Source: Catonia carolina
Lineage: Eukaryota; Arthropoda; Insecta; Hemiptera; Achilidae
Length of the DNA: 64,000 nucleotides
Direction of reading: 5' to 3'
NCBI GenBank assembly: GCA_035578175.1
Contig: JAQMRL010000003.1
Location: forward strand, 58,450,672 to 58,514,671
Part shown: in pieces, positions 25,101 to 40,100 of the stretch
How positions within the stretch are numbered: position 1 is the stretch's first letter
Layout of the letters: each line of letters begins with the position of its first letter
Notes under the pieces: generated by a model
Seen by the model: the letters and a program-made list of their open reading frames with translations, nothing else
Database searches by the model: none
What the model was told of the DNA's origin: nothing
Program-made: the position numbers and the translations under genes

Positions 25101-28100
25101 AAACTGCTGACCAGTGGGCTAGAGATTAGTTTTATGAAGAATGGATAATCTAAATTGACCTTTACTCACCTTCATAGAGACAAGTTCGTACTTCCGCACA
25201 TTGGACGAAACATCGTCTAAGAATTCCAACGACTTCTAAACATATTGCTTCATTTGAACTACTGTTAACTGATGGCTGTGCTGACTGAGACAGATGTACA
25301 TCAGCACTTACCTACAAAACATTTTTTAAATTAATTTTAGACCAGAACTGTCTAGCATGTCATGTATGAATTATTTATTGTAGTTTAAACAATATCAGAT
25401 GACAGTGCTACTATAGATATCATTACTTATCTATCTATAAAGATATTATTTTTGATATTTATTACATTTTTTTCTTACTATAATAAACCTGTACAATTAA
25501 ATGTCCAGACTATTTTCACGGGGATAGTTCTTGAAAAGCTATATATATTTCTCCACAACTCCAATGAGTTTCCAATAATATAAATAAACGCATAACCCTG
25601 AAAAAGTTCAATAAGCTCAGTACAATTATCAAGGTTTCTATAAAAACTAACTTTAGTTGACAGATTGAGTACTTTTGTACTTGTTTTGTACTTTGCTTAA
25701 AAAAAATCAACAAAACAGTTTTGTTGGATCCAGGAGTGCAGTAACTACTTAGTATATCTCCATTTACAAATAAGAAACTCATTGAGATATGTCATGTTAC
25801 ATTAAATAACCTCATTCGCACAGTTAATGTTTATGTTTATGTTAATGTATTGTGTTTACTGTTTTGAAGGTTCTAAAACTTTATTTTTGGAACATTCATG
25901 AAGGCTAGCTTAGCAACCTATACAAATAGGTGTGCACTAATAAATGGTTGATGATTCTTGTTCTATATTTTGTAGTGTAAAGTTGAAAAAAGTTTGTTGT
26001 GTTAAGAGTTTTGATTTTACTGTAATAAATCAGACTTTGAGAGAGTATCACGAACCAAAACTCTCTCTGTAATTGGTTTTTACTATTCCAAGCAAAAAAA
26101 GAAAAAGAAATTTAGTACTTGAACTAAAAAAAGTTTGTTGTAAGTACCTGACTGAATATCCCAGTTACATTATAATCTTGAAAAGAGTTCTTTGTTTGAC
26201 TCAAACTTTTTAAGTTGCTGACTTTCAGATATTTTAACAATTTCAGAAATCCTCCAACAGCTACTTTCTTCGTATCAACATTTCTAAAAAAAAAATAGCA
26301 ATAAAAGTTGCCTTAAAGAAATTAGATAAGAATATACAGTAGTTGAAGTACACTACAAATGAAACCAGAACAGAAATTTTGATACAGTTATTGAAATAAA
26401 ATTACTTTATTGAATGAAAACATAAAGTTGAAAAATGACAAAAAAGGAAAGTTCTAGCTTCAATCTGGGGAGATGAAATTCCTTCAAGCAGTAAAAGGTA
26501 AAACAAGAGACGCTAGTAAAGACCTAATAAAAGAATGAATGAGAATAAATATGAGGCATATTCAAGCAGTAAAAGGTCTTTACTAGCTTAAAGACCTTTA
26601 AGCTAGTAAAGACTAGCTTAAGGTCTTAGGTCCTAGCTTAAGGTCTTTTACTGCTTCAAGCAGTAAAAGGTAAAACAAGAAGAGACGCTAGTAAAGACCT
26701 AATAAAAGAATGAATGAGAATAAATATGAGGCATATTCGGGAAGTAAGTTCCATTTCAATTTTTCTCTGTGGCAGTGCTTCGATTGCAGTTCCGTTCATG
26801 AACGGTAGTCACTCTGGTTCAAGGAGAACAAATGACCCCAGTCTGAGATCGCTGTGTGTTGTGTACGCTTCATAGTGCTAGTTTATAATGGCGCTGGTAA
26901 TTGAAAATCCTGCCACTTGTAGGATGATCAGCGCACTTGATTTTCTGACACGTTATCACAAGGATGGCAAGAAATTTTAATCTCAGATAGTCACAGGGGA
27001 TGAAACGTGGGTTGCTTATGACACCCCAGAAAGTAAACGGCAGTCGATGGGTTGGAGGCACACTTCATTCCCAACGAAGGTTAAACCCAAGCAAATTCTT
27101 GACATGAAAAGACATGGCCACAGTGTTTTGGGACAGACAAGGCATTTTACTGATTGATTTTTTTATTGTGAAATTAAACAATCAATAAAGATGTTCATTT
27201 CAAGATGCTTAAGAAACTGTGCCGTGCAATACAGAACAAGCGCTGAGGGATGCTCTCAAAAGGTGTGGTTTTCATTCACAACGCCTGACCACACACTGCG
27301 AATGTGACAAAAAACCTCCTACAGGGCTTTGGTGGGATGTTTTTGGCCATCCTCCGTACAGCCCTGACCACACTCCTAACAACTTTCATCTCTTTCTGCA
27401 TCTGAAGTCTTGCCTTGGTGTTCAACGTTTCAACAATGGTAAAGAGCTAAAATAACATGTTATCACATGGTTGACAACGAAGCATTTCTCATGAACTTTT
27501 TTCTTATTTATAGCTATACAATCATCTCCCTAGAGATTGCCGCGCAATTTATTATCACCCGGTATAAAATATCATATCAAACTTTAAACCTACAGAAGAT
27601 GCTACATCTTCTTTAGGTTTTAAAGTTTCAAATAATATTTTGTGTATTCTGATGATGATGGATCCACTGAAACATGTGAAGTAACATGCATAAGGATTAT
27701 GGCATATGAAAAGGTTAGAGAAATTTGTATTATTTATATAATAGATTGATTTCAAGCTGCAGGAGGCAATAAAAAGATTTATTTTAAAAAATGGTTTCTA
27801 AGTGAAATAGGTTTTACCAATTGTTTTGTAAAATAAAATATTATTGAAACTTACTTACTTGTTAAACAATGCTTTCCGTAATGCAGAAATTAAATTATCC
27901 CTTAATCTGCTGGATATGCGAACGAGAGGTATAATAGCAATTACAACCTTGTTGGCATCATTACCTGGTATTAACGTTAGCAATTCTACCAGTCTCATTA
28001 TATGCGACAAATTTTCCATGACTGCAAATGTAGCGGAACTACAAATCACTCGTAAACACTCTACAAAAAAAAGATTAAATTTAAAAAAAATATGAAAAAT

Positions 28101-31100
28101 TATATTTAAAAGTATTCTACTGCTTAAAAAAAGTTTGTTCTTCTAGATAGAAAAATATTAGAGGTTTCTCTTCAGATAACAAAAGCTTTTGGGTTTTTAC
28201 AAAAGAAAGATAAACATAGTATACTTATGATGCCAGTCTGTTATTCTTTGATCCAGTTTTACTAGTGGGGTTCACTTAAGGATTTCTGGAACGATAGCTC
28301 AGGAGGACCATATCTTTTAATTCGATAGCCAAAGATAAAGGCTAATAAGCAAATAAAGTTTTGGAGGAGTTAGAAGGTTATATAAGACAAGGGAAGGGAA
28401 ATAAGACAATGGAACAGGTAATGACAAGCTATTATAATAATCAACTGAATAGATACTACTTACAGTAATTAAGTCCTTTTGACAAAACAAAACTGGCGAT
28501 TTGACGAAAGCGAAACACTGGTGCGATGTAGACAAGGCTGCCTTGCAGTTGACCCTAAGAACTCTTATTTAGAACTAACGAAGATACGCTTCAAAACAAC
28601 ACATAAATGTTAAAACTATACAAAAGCACAAGAAAGTAATGTACATAATTGATACACAACGTTCATGAGGAACTAACGACAAAACAACAACGCCACGTTT
28701 GGCGGGAAATTAATAGATGAACGACCACTCGACTGTTCAGCATGACATTATAATAGCAAGTAAGTAAAAAGAGGCAGGATGTGGGAGACGGATCTTTACA
28801 AGTTGAGACAGGAACGCGGGAAAGAACGGAGGGAACACGGGTTATGACCGTAAGGACCATGAAAAAGGCACGTATAGGCAATTAGTAAAAATATGTATAT
28901 AATGTTTAAGTAAGCGAGTTAGGGACCGGCACGTGGCCGCGGTAACCTTTAAACCAATTATTTAAATATGAAACTGACCATTTACCTTTATTACTGAATT
29001 TAACAAGCATAGCGTGGCACAAGAAATAATACAATAATATACAGAAATTATAACTGAAACAGTGCTACAAAAAGTCTCTGACCTAGTGCAGTCACACTGT
29101 TAGTAAACTGACAGAATTTTTGTTGTTGAATGGTGATGCCTGCATAAGGCTTAGGTGTACGGAATCATGTGATGCGATATACAAGTAAAAAAGCCAGACC
29201 TGACCAGGAATCAAACTCCAGACCCCTGGCACAGAAGCCAGTTGTGCTGAACACTACATCAACAAGCCAGCCAATAGCGTTTCATTTTCAGTTCCATCAG
29301 TTAAGCAAGTAAATCACCCAACAATGATTGATGGTGAAAAAAATGAGTCAGTCCTTTTAGTCCCTTACCACTGCAGCTCCAGCCAACAACCGTGGCTGGA
29401 GCTTTTAAAATGCCCAGCAATCTGATTGGAATCTGATAGCTCCCAATTAATAAATAAATCCAAACTATTAAATTATTTCATACAGCTAAATTTACTTAGC
29501 GAACAGATCCCATCCTCATAAAAGTTCAGACGATTACTGACCAAGTTTTTCTGAGGAAGATTGAATACAGCAGGTTAAATGAGTTGACTTTCAGTTCTAT
29601 GACATTGTAATCTTTTCTAGAGGTAACTTTGATCACCAACATGACAGTATATATTGATAACCAAGAGCCAGCCAACAAGTACAGTTCATGACAAAAGGAC
29701 TCTACAAGATGTACTCATACCACTGCTAAATTTAGTCTGATCCGCACTACTATATCACTTAGATAAATCAATTCCTAAAAGTTTTTAGAACAAGAGAAGA
29801 TGAAAATGACCGAAAATAACATCCAAGAGTTGTTACAAGACTTTTATGTATAGTTCCAGTCTATGAACTGACATACAGAATCTCAACCAAAGTATCTACC
29901 CATTCACTGCCAGTAACTCCTAACAGTGACCTGACACCCACATCACATCAAGGTAATCCAGTTAAAGTCCACCCAATTCCATTAGGTTCGGCAAGCACAG
30001 CTGGACAATGATCAAAAACCAAATTCAAGCCAATTTATTTTAAAATGCCCAGCAATCTGATTGGAAGTTTATTCAGAATCAGATAGCTCTCAATTAATAA
30101 ATAAAATGGACAATTAACTGTTTACCTGTATGCTGTTCAACATTCTGTCCTCCAAAAATGCAATCAACAAGTCGTTTTAACACAGTATTTGTAACTTGTC
30201 TATGTTTTTGGACTAACTTGACTAATATGTTTTGTCCAAGTTTCCAAAGACTTTCCGGATTTTGGGTACCACCTCGTTTAGATAACATCAAAAATGACAA
30301 ACTGATGTTTATAAATCCAGTCATTACTTTATCATTTTCACAAGCTCTGAAATCATAATTCAATTCACCATAAACTACGAGGGAGGTTCAATAATAATTA
30401 ACATGACAAACTGATGTAGAGAAAACAATTTGTTAATTTACAAAGGAATTTACCTTACTTTTCAACATAATCTCAAGTAACAATTAGATACACATCTCAA
30501 TGTTCTGGGGGCTTTTTGGTTCCCGCAGCGTAGAAGTCCTTACCTTGCAGTTTAAACCATTTGAGTATCACTTTTTTGTCTGCTTTATAATCGTCAAACT
30601 TCTTGTCCCGTAAAAATCGTGAGTGTTCAAATAAATACCACCAGCAAGCACCACAAAAACATAAAATATTTTCAATTATTGCTACAGGCTGACTGAGTAA
30701 GGGGGAGCAAGATGACATTCCAGTAGAAGATGGAAGGAGGTTATGAGACTGGCCAGCAACCTTTGACCTTAGTGGTTCATTTGCTTGCTGTAGCAATAAT
30801 TCTGGTTTACCTTAAGCCTTAAACCTTGTCATATTCAAAGGCCATGATCCTAACATAAAAAAATATTACAGTATTGTTACACTGTCTTCAGTCCTCTTGT
30901 CCTATAAAAGTAGGGCAGATGCCCCGAGGAATGACTACACCTGGTCGCTCGGAGAATAAGATTACGGAATGCTGCGCAGTCCTCTTGTATGGAGTTAGGC
31001 TTGGACACTGTCTACACATCGATGAAAAGACTTGAGATTTTTGAGATGCAGAACTACACGTGTATATTAAGAATCTCCTGGATAGATCAATTCAGAAACA

Positions 31101-34100
31101 ACACGTGCTCACGTGCTGAGTAGAATGGAACAGAATGTGATGACCTTAAGAAACCAAAACAGCATAAGCTTTAATATCTAGGAGATGTAATGCATAACGA
31201 GAGAAGGCCAGAACAGAGAAGCATTTCTGACTCCAAAATTAAAGAAAATCATTTACTTACCTTTCCTTTTGGTTGCACTTTAGATTTTTAAAAAAACTTA
31301 CGATTGTTTCAATGGTTTCAGAGTATTTAAAAAAAATTAAAATTAAATTCAGAATGGTTCACTTAAGTCATATCAAATAAAACTCTTTTAGTTTTCATTA
31401 GATATGACTGAATGAAACAACCACTCTGAATTTTATTTTTTTTAAATACTCAGAAGAAGGTAGTACCCCTAAAACGATCACAAGTTTTTTAAAAACCTGA
31501 AGTGCAACCAAAAAGAAAGGTAAGAGATATTACTTTTATATTAAAATTTATAAATTAAATGGTTAGCAGGATGCATTACAAGAATTTGTTTGTAAAATCA
31601 TTTTCCCAAGAAAACAAACAACCAATTTTTTTAAAACAGCAAAAAAAAAATCTGAATAGACATAGTAGTAGCTTGTGGTAGGCATAGTGGTCACTTGGAG
31701 CATATAAGCACTATGAAGAAGGTGATTTTAAAATGCTGTTTGTTAATGTAGAAACAAACTGTGCCACAATATTGCCAATGCTTGATGGCACTGTATTCCA
31801 TTAATACCTTTTTAATCAATAAAATACCATTTCCTTCACATAAGACTGACATCAAGGAAACCAAAAGGTTTACTGTGTACGGAATTTTTGACACTCGATA
31901 CTCTAAAATTGATATCTGCAGTTACTGATGATGCAACTTAACACAGGAAAATTTAAAATAGGTGTTACCTGATGCACGTTTTTACAGATGGCAAATTTCA
32001 TGCAGAATGAATACTCAAGAAATTATTTACAAAAAACCTGATAAATTACGAAAAATCTATTCTAAGTTATTTAGCGTACCAGTTATATAAAATAAGTTAA
32101 CAGCAACAACTCACTGTCAAAATCTACAGTATTGAATAAACAATCAGCTGTTATATCCAACCAACAAAATTAGTTAATATTTCATGCAGTTAACATTTTT
32201 ACACAATTATGTTTGTTTTGTTTTTAAATAAACTTAAATTTCAATATCTAGCATTTAATTTTTTTGTAAAGTAATTTACGTGATCTTTTCAGACTTAAAT
32301 TTTCTACAAATCAAATTAATAAAAAATACACCTTAATTTACCACTTACCGAAGTAACTTCATGTTAAAGACAAAAATGTGTTATTTTTTAGCCCCAATTC
32401 TAGTGTTTTACGTAAGATATCTTTTAAACTGATAAAAATAAAAAACATTACTGGGACCAATTTTATTCAATTTATCCGGTAAAAATACATAAGGAACCAT
32501 AAGATTTGTCTCTTTATTATAGCCTTAAAAGTGTTTATATGGTCTCATTTCACCGAGGGTACTGAATTCTCGGTGAAATCTTTGACCCTGTATACCTCGT
32601 TAATGAAGTGTTTTCGGGCCTATGTTTATACAAACTTTTTTTTCTTATTTTTAGCAATAGAATGAGCTATTGAGAGATTGCCATATAGTTCTGATAAACC
32701 CTGTATATGCGATACTTATATTCCTACTTTACAAAGCTACCAATTATGACTTGCAAAATCAGTTATAGATAGGAAATCACAACCAATTAACTATGAATCA
32801 CCATTAAATATAGGTTAGGTTACTAATTTTATAAATTTATAACAACCTGCTTTCTATTAGTTGTGTTACAATATTATCCATATCACAATATGTAGAAATC
32901 ATGGTTCTCAACCAAGCAGAATCTACTTTCTTTTCTTGTTCAGAAGCATTTCTGATGAAAACACTTTTCAGTAATGCCATTACCTGAAAGAAAGAAATTT
33001 AATTAAACTGATATTACAACACTTCATAATTTGGTAAAAGATTAAGTTTAAGAAAACACCAAAACTGAATGAAGAAAACTAATTATTAAATACCATGAAA
33101 ATAACACATGTAGTTTTTATTAAAAAAGGATATAAAAAATTTTCACACAGCACCAAATATAAAAAGGTAGAAGTTCTCTAAATGTTCGTATTTAGACAAT
33201 CAGAGTAAATCACATGGATCGACAGTAAGACATTTAAAAATACTACAAAAAGGAAAGAAAAAAATTAATTGGCAATCATTCAATAGAGGAAAGCTAATTG
33301 ACAAGGACATGCAATGAACTGAGGTTTAATTAAAACTAGAAGGAAAAAATCTTTAAAATGGATTCTGTAATCTATCTGAACAAGAAAAAAACTATTAGTT
33401 TTCATTAACGTTTTAATTTCTTTTCACTTAACTTACATCACATGTTTTGTTGGATCCACCATCATTAGTGTTCAAAAGATAAAAGAACTGAAATTACATA
33501 ATAATGAAAGATATTGTCATGACAAATTGGCAAAAGTATGCATGCACTAGTGTTTTTAAATTGCAACTGAAAATGGATACAAGATGTCCGAAAGGACCTA
33601 CTGACCTTTTTTAACTAGGTAAGAGTCATCTAGCATATATTTGGTATTTTTTTAATATTATATTATAATAAAAGTATGTAATAATAAAAGAAACTAAATA
33701 ACAAGTTATTATTTATAATTTATTTATTATAAACAAAAAATAGAGATCGAAGTAGAGTCTTTCATGTTGTGGCTGAAGTGGTCCATTGTGGCCTCACAAG
33801 TAAAAAAAAAAAAAAAAAAAAAAAAATATAGAAACTACCAGAATAGTTAAAGAATTAGAAAAAATAGAGTACATCTCACTAAATGGAAAGCTCTTTCATG
33901 ATGTTCATACTGTCAAGATCACTGATAAAATATAAGCCGAGTTAAAAGCGTAATTTTAATGTAACAAGCTGATGATGTGGTGAACACCATGAAAGCACTC
34001 CTTATCTGATAGGTGTACTTTTTAAATTCTTTAACCATTCTGGTGGTTTTTCATTTTCATTTATAAATAATAAATAGGCCAATGTTTTATATGTTAAAAA

Positions 34101-37100
34101 AGTTTAACAAAAGTCACATCAATTGCTTAGTTATTAGCGACTATGGTGGGTTGTGTGTCTAGAACAGCGGGTTTCTGACTTGTGAAACTTTTTAGACTCT
34201 AGCTGGGATTGAAACTGGGACCTCCACATTGTAGGCTAGCACGCAAACTACTAAGCTACAGAGGTGGCCTATAAAAAAAATATTTACAATGATATAACAT
34301 CATCTAAAAAGGGTTTTAATAAACAATTAATTTCAATTCTTACATGTTTTTTGTACTGATGATGGTGGATCCAAGGCCTAACTGTATGAAAGTGAAATAG
34401 GCCTTATACATAAAAAGAAAATTAAACCAGTAATAAAAGCTCAGTGAACAGTGACACTTAGGTATTTCTCATTTTGATGAGTATGGAGACAGGAAATAGA
34501 AGAGTAAAGGTAACAGACAATTTTAGAAGAGCTATAATGAAATAAAGATGCTGAGGAAAACAAGGAATCGAGAGGAATCTGCTCAAGGACAGATAATCTC
34601 ATGATGATGACCAAATATAACTTTATTCATAACCCAATACAATCACAATGATGACTAATTCAGAATTCATTTAATGTTTACATGAAGTCTACACAAAGTC
34701 CATAATTTAGATATTGAATAAACTAACATGGCAAAAGATCGATTGATTATACAAGAATTTATAAGTGCAAAATACAAGTTTGTAGTAATACTTCATTGAA
34801 ATTACTAACCTGGACCTCATATGTTGAAATAGAAGAAATTGTAAGTAGTACAGCTAACAGGAATGGTTGAAGAAGAACTTCAGGACAATTGACAGAAAAC
34901 TTAACAAATTTCAATAATTGATTTATACTGCCATGACCAATTTTTGCAGCTTCCTCAATGTGATATATAACAGTAGATTCACAGTTTTTAACTTCATTAT
35001 TCTCTTTTTCTAGGCGAAACAGAAACAAGCAAAATTAAAATTGGTACTATATATAACAGCTGGGTCATCCACATTAAATGGTTCAAAAATGGATAAACTT
35101 GTGGCTCCATCATGTTTGTTTAAAAAATATCTTTACTGGGATGACTGCAATGGTGGGAGAGTTCAAAACTGTAATTATTTGTTTTCTTATATTTTCTCTT
35201 TAAAAAAATCACAGCTATATTTCTGCTGCAGCCTTGAGCATTTTACGTCCATAACCTTTTTTTACGTCTATAAGCATTTGTATTATATGCAATAACTTTT
35301 TTGCCATAGACTTAGAACAAAAACCACTTAATTCAGCACATTCTGGGCTACATTGTAGGTATCTGTTTTTTGTTTTGCGATATCTGCTAATGCAGATGAT
35401 GGAGAATGATGATATATGAAAATGAGTGATGCAAAAATGCCAGACCTTACTGGGAATCGAACCCGGGACCCCGGTGCAGAAGCCAGTTGCGCTATTGTAG
35501 GTATCAAATCCTTTCCACATTATCAGAATACAAATGCTGTAACAACTTTAATGTATGTTTATACATACATACCTATCGTATTTTCTGTTTCAAAAATAGC
35601 ATCAGGATCAACGTCTTGTTCGCAATTATAGATGTTCTTATTGAAGTAAGAAGAAAGAGCTAAGAAAACATAGTTTGCATAATTTTCTCTACAGAGATTC
35701 AGTAAGTGATGAACAAATGGTGGGATTTCTCCAGGCGGTAACTCTTCAATACTTCTACATAATTTATTGACAACTTCACTTAGTAGATCTCCTGTTAGTT
35801 GTAATTCACTGTAACAATAATAAAACACCAAAAATTTAATTTCACACATAAATATGTAAAAAAACTCTAGTAACTGTGAATAAGGCCATGCATTTTCAAC
35901 AAATTACAGGACTGAATTTGACACAAATATTAGTCATTAGTCAACATCATTACCACCCTTGTCCCTTTTTTCAATAAACCATTAAGAAACAATTAAAATA
36001 TAAAACAAAAATGTGTAATAATACTTTGAATTCCTTTATAATTGTAGGATACAACAAAAGTGGTAAATTTTATAAAAAAGTTCCAATATTCGCATATTTT
36101 TTTATAAAAATCTGAAATTCCAAAAATTTGAGAAGATATAACAAAAACATTTTTAAAGACAATATTCTGCACTCAATTTAAACTTACTGATAAATTTTAT
36201 TTTGAAGACTCACTGTGTCTGTAGGATTTCTGTATGGAATTACTTTTCAAATTACTACTTATTGCTGTACAAAATGACTAGGTCAGTACAAAATAATTTT
36301 CATAAAAGACACCTCTAGTAAAATATACAGATATCTTCAAATGTAAAAAATCGACATACTTTTACAAATTCTCCTATTTATTTCTGAAATTTTTCACTTA
36401 TTAACAATTTGTCAAAAGTTGGGCCATGGTCAATCGTAGTGTTTGTAGTACTAATCATTAAAATAACATCAGCTCAATGTTAGTGCCATTTTAAACTACT
36501 ATTTCCACTAGTTTGGAATAATGTCATCAGCTACAGCAGCACAGGCATTATTTTTGATTCCGTACAGTTATTTTAGGTAGTCCGCATAATCTTAGTGACT
36601 ATCTCATCACTCTTCAGCTCTTCTAATCAGTCCTAAAGGAGATGCAAAGCTTTGACAAAATCAAAGTACTGACAGAAAAACATTCAAATCTTAAAATCAA
36701 TTATGTAAAAATAAAAAACCACAAAAATTTTGTTTATCATAAATGTTGTACATTTTTTGTGTAAAATATAAGACTGTCTTAGAACAATATTTAATTAAGA
36801 TAAGATAAACAAACAATATAAAACTAATTATTAATTTCTGTGAACTAAACACACAGTTTAATGACTCAATTTTTAATCCAATTCCCTATAAAAACAAAAT
36901 GTATATTATTATTAAACCTGATTTCATTCAGTAAGGGTTTTTATCAGATAGTTCAACAGCCTATGTAGTCGTGTAAGAAGAAAAAAAAGATAAAGTTTTT
37001 CAAAGATGGTACACTGAAAAAATATTGCAGTAAAAATGTTAATTTGGCTCTGTGTTTTTTTTATTCCTGACTGAAATTTTAGTTTAAAAAGATAAAAAAG

Positions 37101-40100
37101 CTGTAAAATTGGAATAACTGACTTTAATACAATATTATACAGAATATCATAAACTGCACAAATAAATTTCGAGTAAGAAAACATTAATACAAAAATTGTA
37201 GAATTATTCATTTTCTTTAGCATTAAAATGAATTTTTGGTTTCAAATACATCATAAAACTGTAATTTTGAAAGAACTGACTTTAATAGGTTTCACAGAAA
37301 ATTGCCAGTTAACTATGTATTTATTGGATGACAAAACATTAATACAAAAGATATAACATTTTTAATATTTCTATAGTAAAAATATAGAATTTGACAATGA
37401 ACTGTAACAGTTTCAATAATACTTGCTCTTTCTTTTTACCTTTTTTATACTATCCTATTTTCTACTGACAAGTTTTAGTGGATCCATGATCATAGTACAC
37501 AAAACTGAAACTTAACTTTGTAACATATTTTTATTAAATACAGATTTGTACAAATTACTGATATACAACATATTCTGTGAATTTTAATAAAAATTTTACA
37601 AAGTTTAGTTTCAATTTTGTGCATTCTGATGGCAGTGGATTCACTGAAACGTGTCAGTAGAAAGTAGGATTACATGAAAAAGGTGAAATCAAGTGATATA
37701 GCAGCTGTAACAGGTCAGCGAAGGATTTAATATAGATTAGGATGCATTATACAGATTTATTTATTTTTAATTTCTTTTCTTTGTATATGTATGTTTGATT
37801 TAAAACACTTTAAACTGTTATTTTGAAAAAATAAAACTTTTTATTTTTTTGTACTTCTTCCTTCCTAAGTAAATTTTATATCAAAATTATATCTTATTGA
37901 ACACCTACAACATAAAATGGAACTTAAAGACCAAATTTTAAGTCTCTAAGTCATGTGGTTATGGAGATTGGTGATAAGTCAACAGATTTTGTTTTTTACA
38001 AAATAAAGGTCTAAACACAAACTTTTTCAAGAAAAATACTTACTTGAACATAGCGGTCAATGTTGTAATTATTGTCGGTTTCCAGTCAAACATACAGATT
38101 GATTGTACAACGCGTTTTTTATAATCCGCTCCAGACATATCATTACTATTATATTCAACATCTTTTCTTAACTCTATAACACTTAGTAACTTTGGTAATA
38201 ATTCCTTCCAGCTGCAATATAAACAAAGAGTTTTCTTATATATTAATTTAAATAGTATACCTCTAAACACCAAATTACTTGATCAGCACATGACACACAA
38301 CTGTACTGTGGTGTCATAATTTTTCTTTTGTACAAATAAAGGTATTGCTGAAATTTTTACCAAATGCTGTATTTATTATATTTTGAATAAGTAAACTTAA
38401 TAAGAAATTAATAAATTAAATAAATAAATTAACTTAATAAATTAATTTTGGTTTCAAAATATAACTGAGTTATAAAAAGATTGAACCTGACATTTTCACC
38501 TAAATGATGTAATTTTTGAACATGCATTGTTTAGATGGTTGCGTTGAGAGGGAATGCCTTAGCATGATGAGACTTGTCAACTACATGCCACTAATGACTA
38601 ATACAAAGTCATTAAAGCCACATTGAAATTTGGCAAGAGGTACAGTTGTTAGTTAATGTAGATGTAAACAAATAATTGATATCTTTAATTTTTCATTAAC
38701 GTCTTTGGCTGTTTCTGTGGGAAATAGGGTGCCCTCCTCATCTGATCATGGTGATTAAATATCTATACAAAAACACGAGGATAACTGTTAACACAGGGGT
38801 GAAATATTTAGAGGAGTTTGTTATTAATAGGGGTGCCAGTCAAGGATGTAACCTATCACCTACGTTATTTAATATTTATTTTGACTACATTTTTACAATT
38901 TGGAAACATAATGTTGACCCAGGTTTACGGTCGAGCAGACTGCTACATAAATGTGATGCTTTTTGCTGATCTGCGGTTGGTTCAGGAATCGGAGGATGAG
39001 CTCCAAAAATCTGTATACGTCCTGTGTAAATTCTGTGAAGATTTTAATCTCAGAATTTCCACCTCGAAAACCAAGGTAATGGCGTTCAAAGGGCAATATC
39101 TGGCTTGATCGAAGATTGTCAAAATAAATGCGATAGTGGAGCAGGTGTCCAATTTTAGTTACTTGGAATGTGACGTAGGAGTAGACTTGGGTTTAGACAT
39201 TGAGCGGAAGATAAGTAAGTTCCAAAGGATTTGTGGTACAATCAATAGGACATTGAACAACAGGGCCAGACCTGACAGAAAGATTAAGTTTTACAAGGTG
39301 ATGGCAACTCCGATAATAATGAATGGGAATGAAGCATGGGTGACCATGACGAGGAATGTACAAAGGATCCAAGGAGCGGAGATGAGATTCCTGCAAAGAG
39401 TTAAGGAATGCTCGGGTTTGGATAAAAAGCAGAATGTGGATATAAGGAAGGAGCTCCAAGTCTACGGCTTGAATGAGAAGATTGAGGGGTATCACGTGTC
39501 ACACCCCCTCATCGCCGCCGACAACACATACGGCAAACAAATTTGGCGATGGGTTGGTAAAGGGTGTTAACAAAACAAATTAGGAAGCACAAAAACAAAC
39601 ACACAGGAAATCGTTGCATGAATGAAAATAAAATTAATTATAGTAGTAAGTAAAATTTTAATTAATAACAAAATAAGAATAGAATTTAACAACAAGCGGT
39701 ACAATACAAGGTGATACTCAATAAATTGTTATAAATTTTGATGCAGACTAGTTATTTACTGTGGTAAACTTTACTTTTTAGCAAACCAATAAATATTAAT
39801 TATAAAGTATAAAATAAAAAAAATGTGTTCATACAAAAATGAATTAATAATAGCAAATTGTTGGCCAACTTTTTCTTTTTTTTTTTCTTTAGCATACTAG
39901 TAGCTTTTACAAACCCTTTCATTTATAATTCCTAGAATTTCCCCCAAAACTATTATTCCTTTTATTTATAGTTTTATAGTTATTTAACCTTTTATCAAGG
40001 TGTAATAATAATCATAGTAAAGATTCAAAGTTACTTTAAATTTGCAAAAAAAATTATATTTTAAGAAAAATAAATACACCGATTCATAATAAATTTTGAT

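Noticed and set aside
36924..37223. 99-codon minus frame in intron 4
   Set aside because: Composition matches the AT-rich background (Phe, Ile, Leu, Lys) and it has no resemblance to FANCI or any domain.
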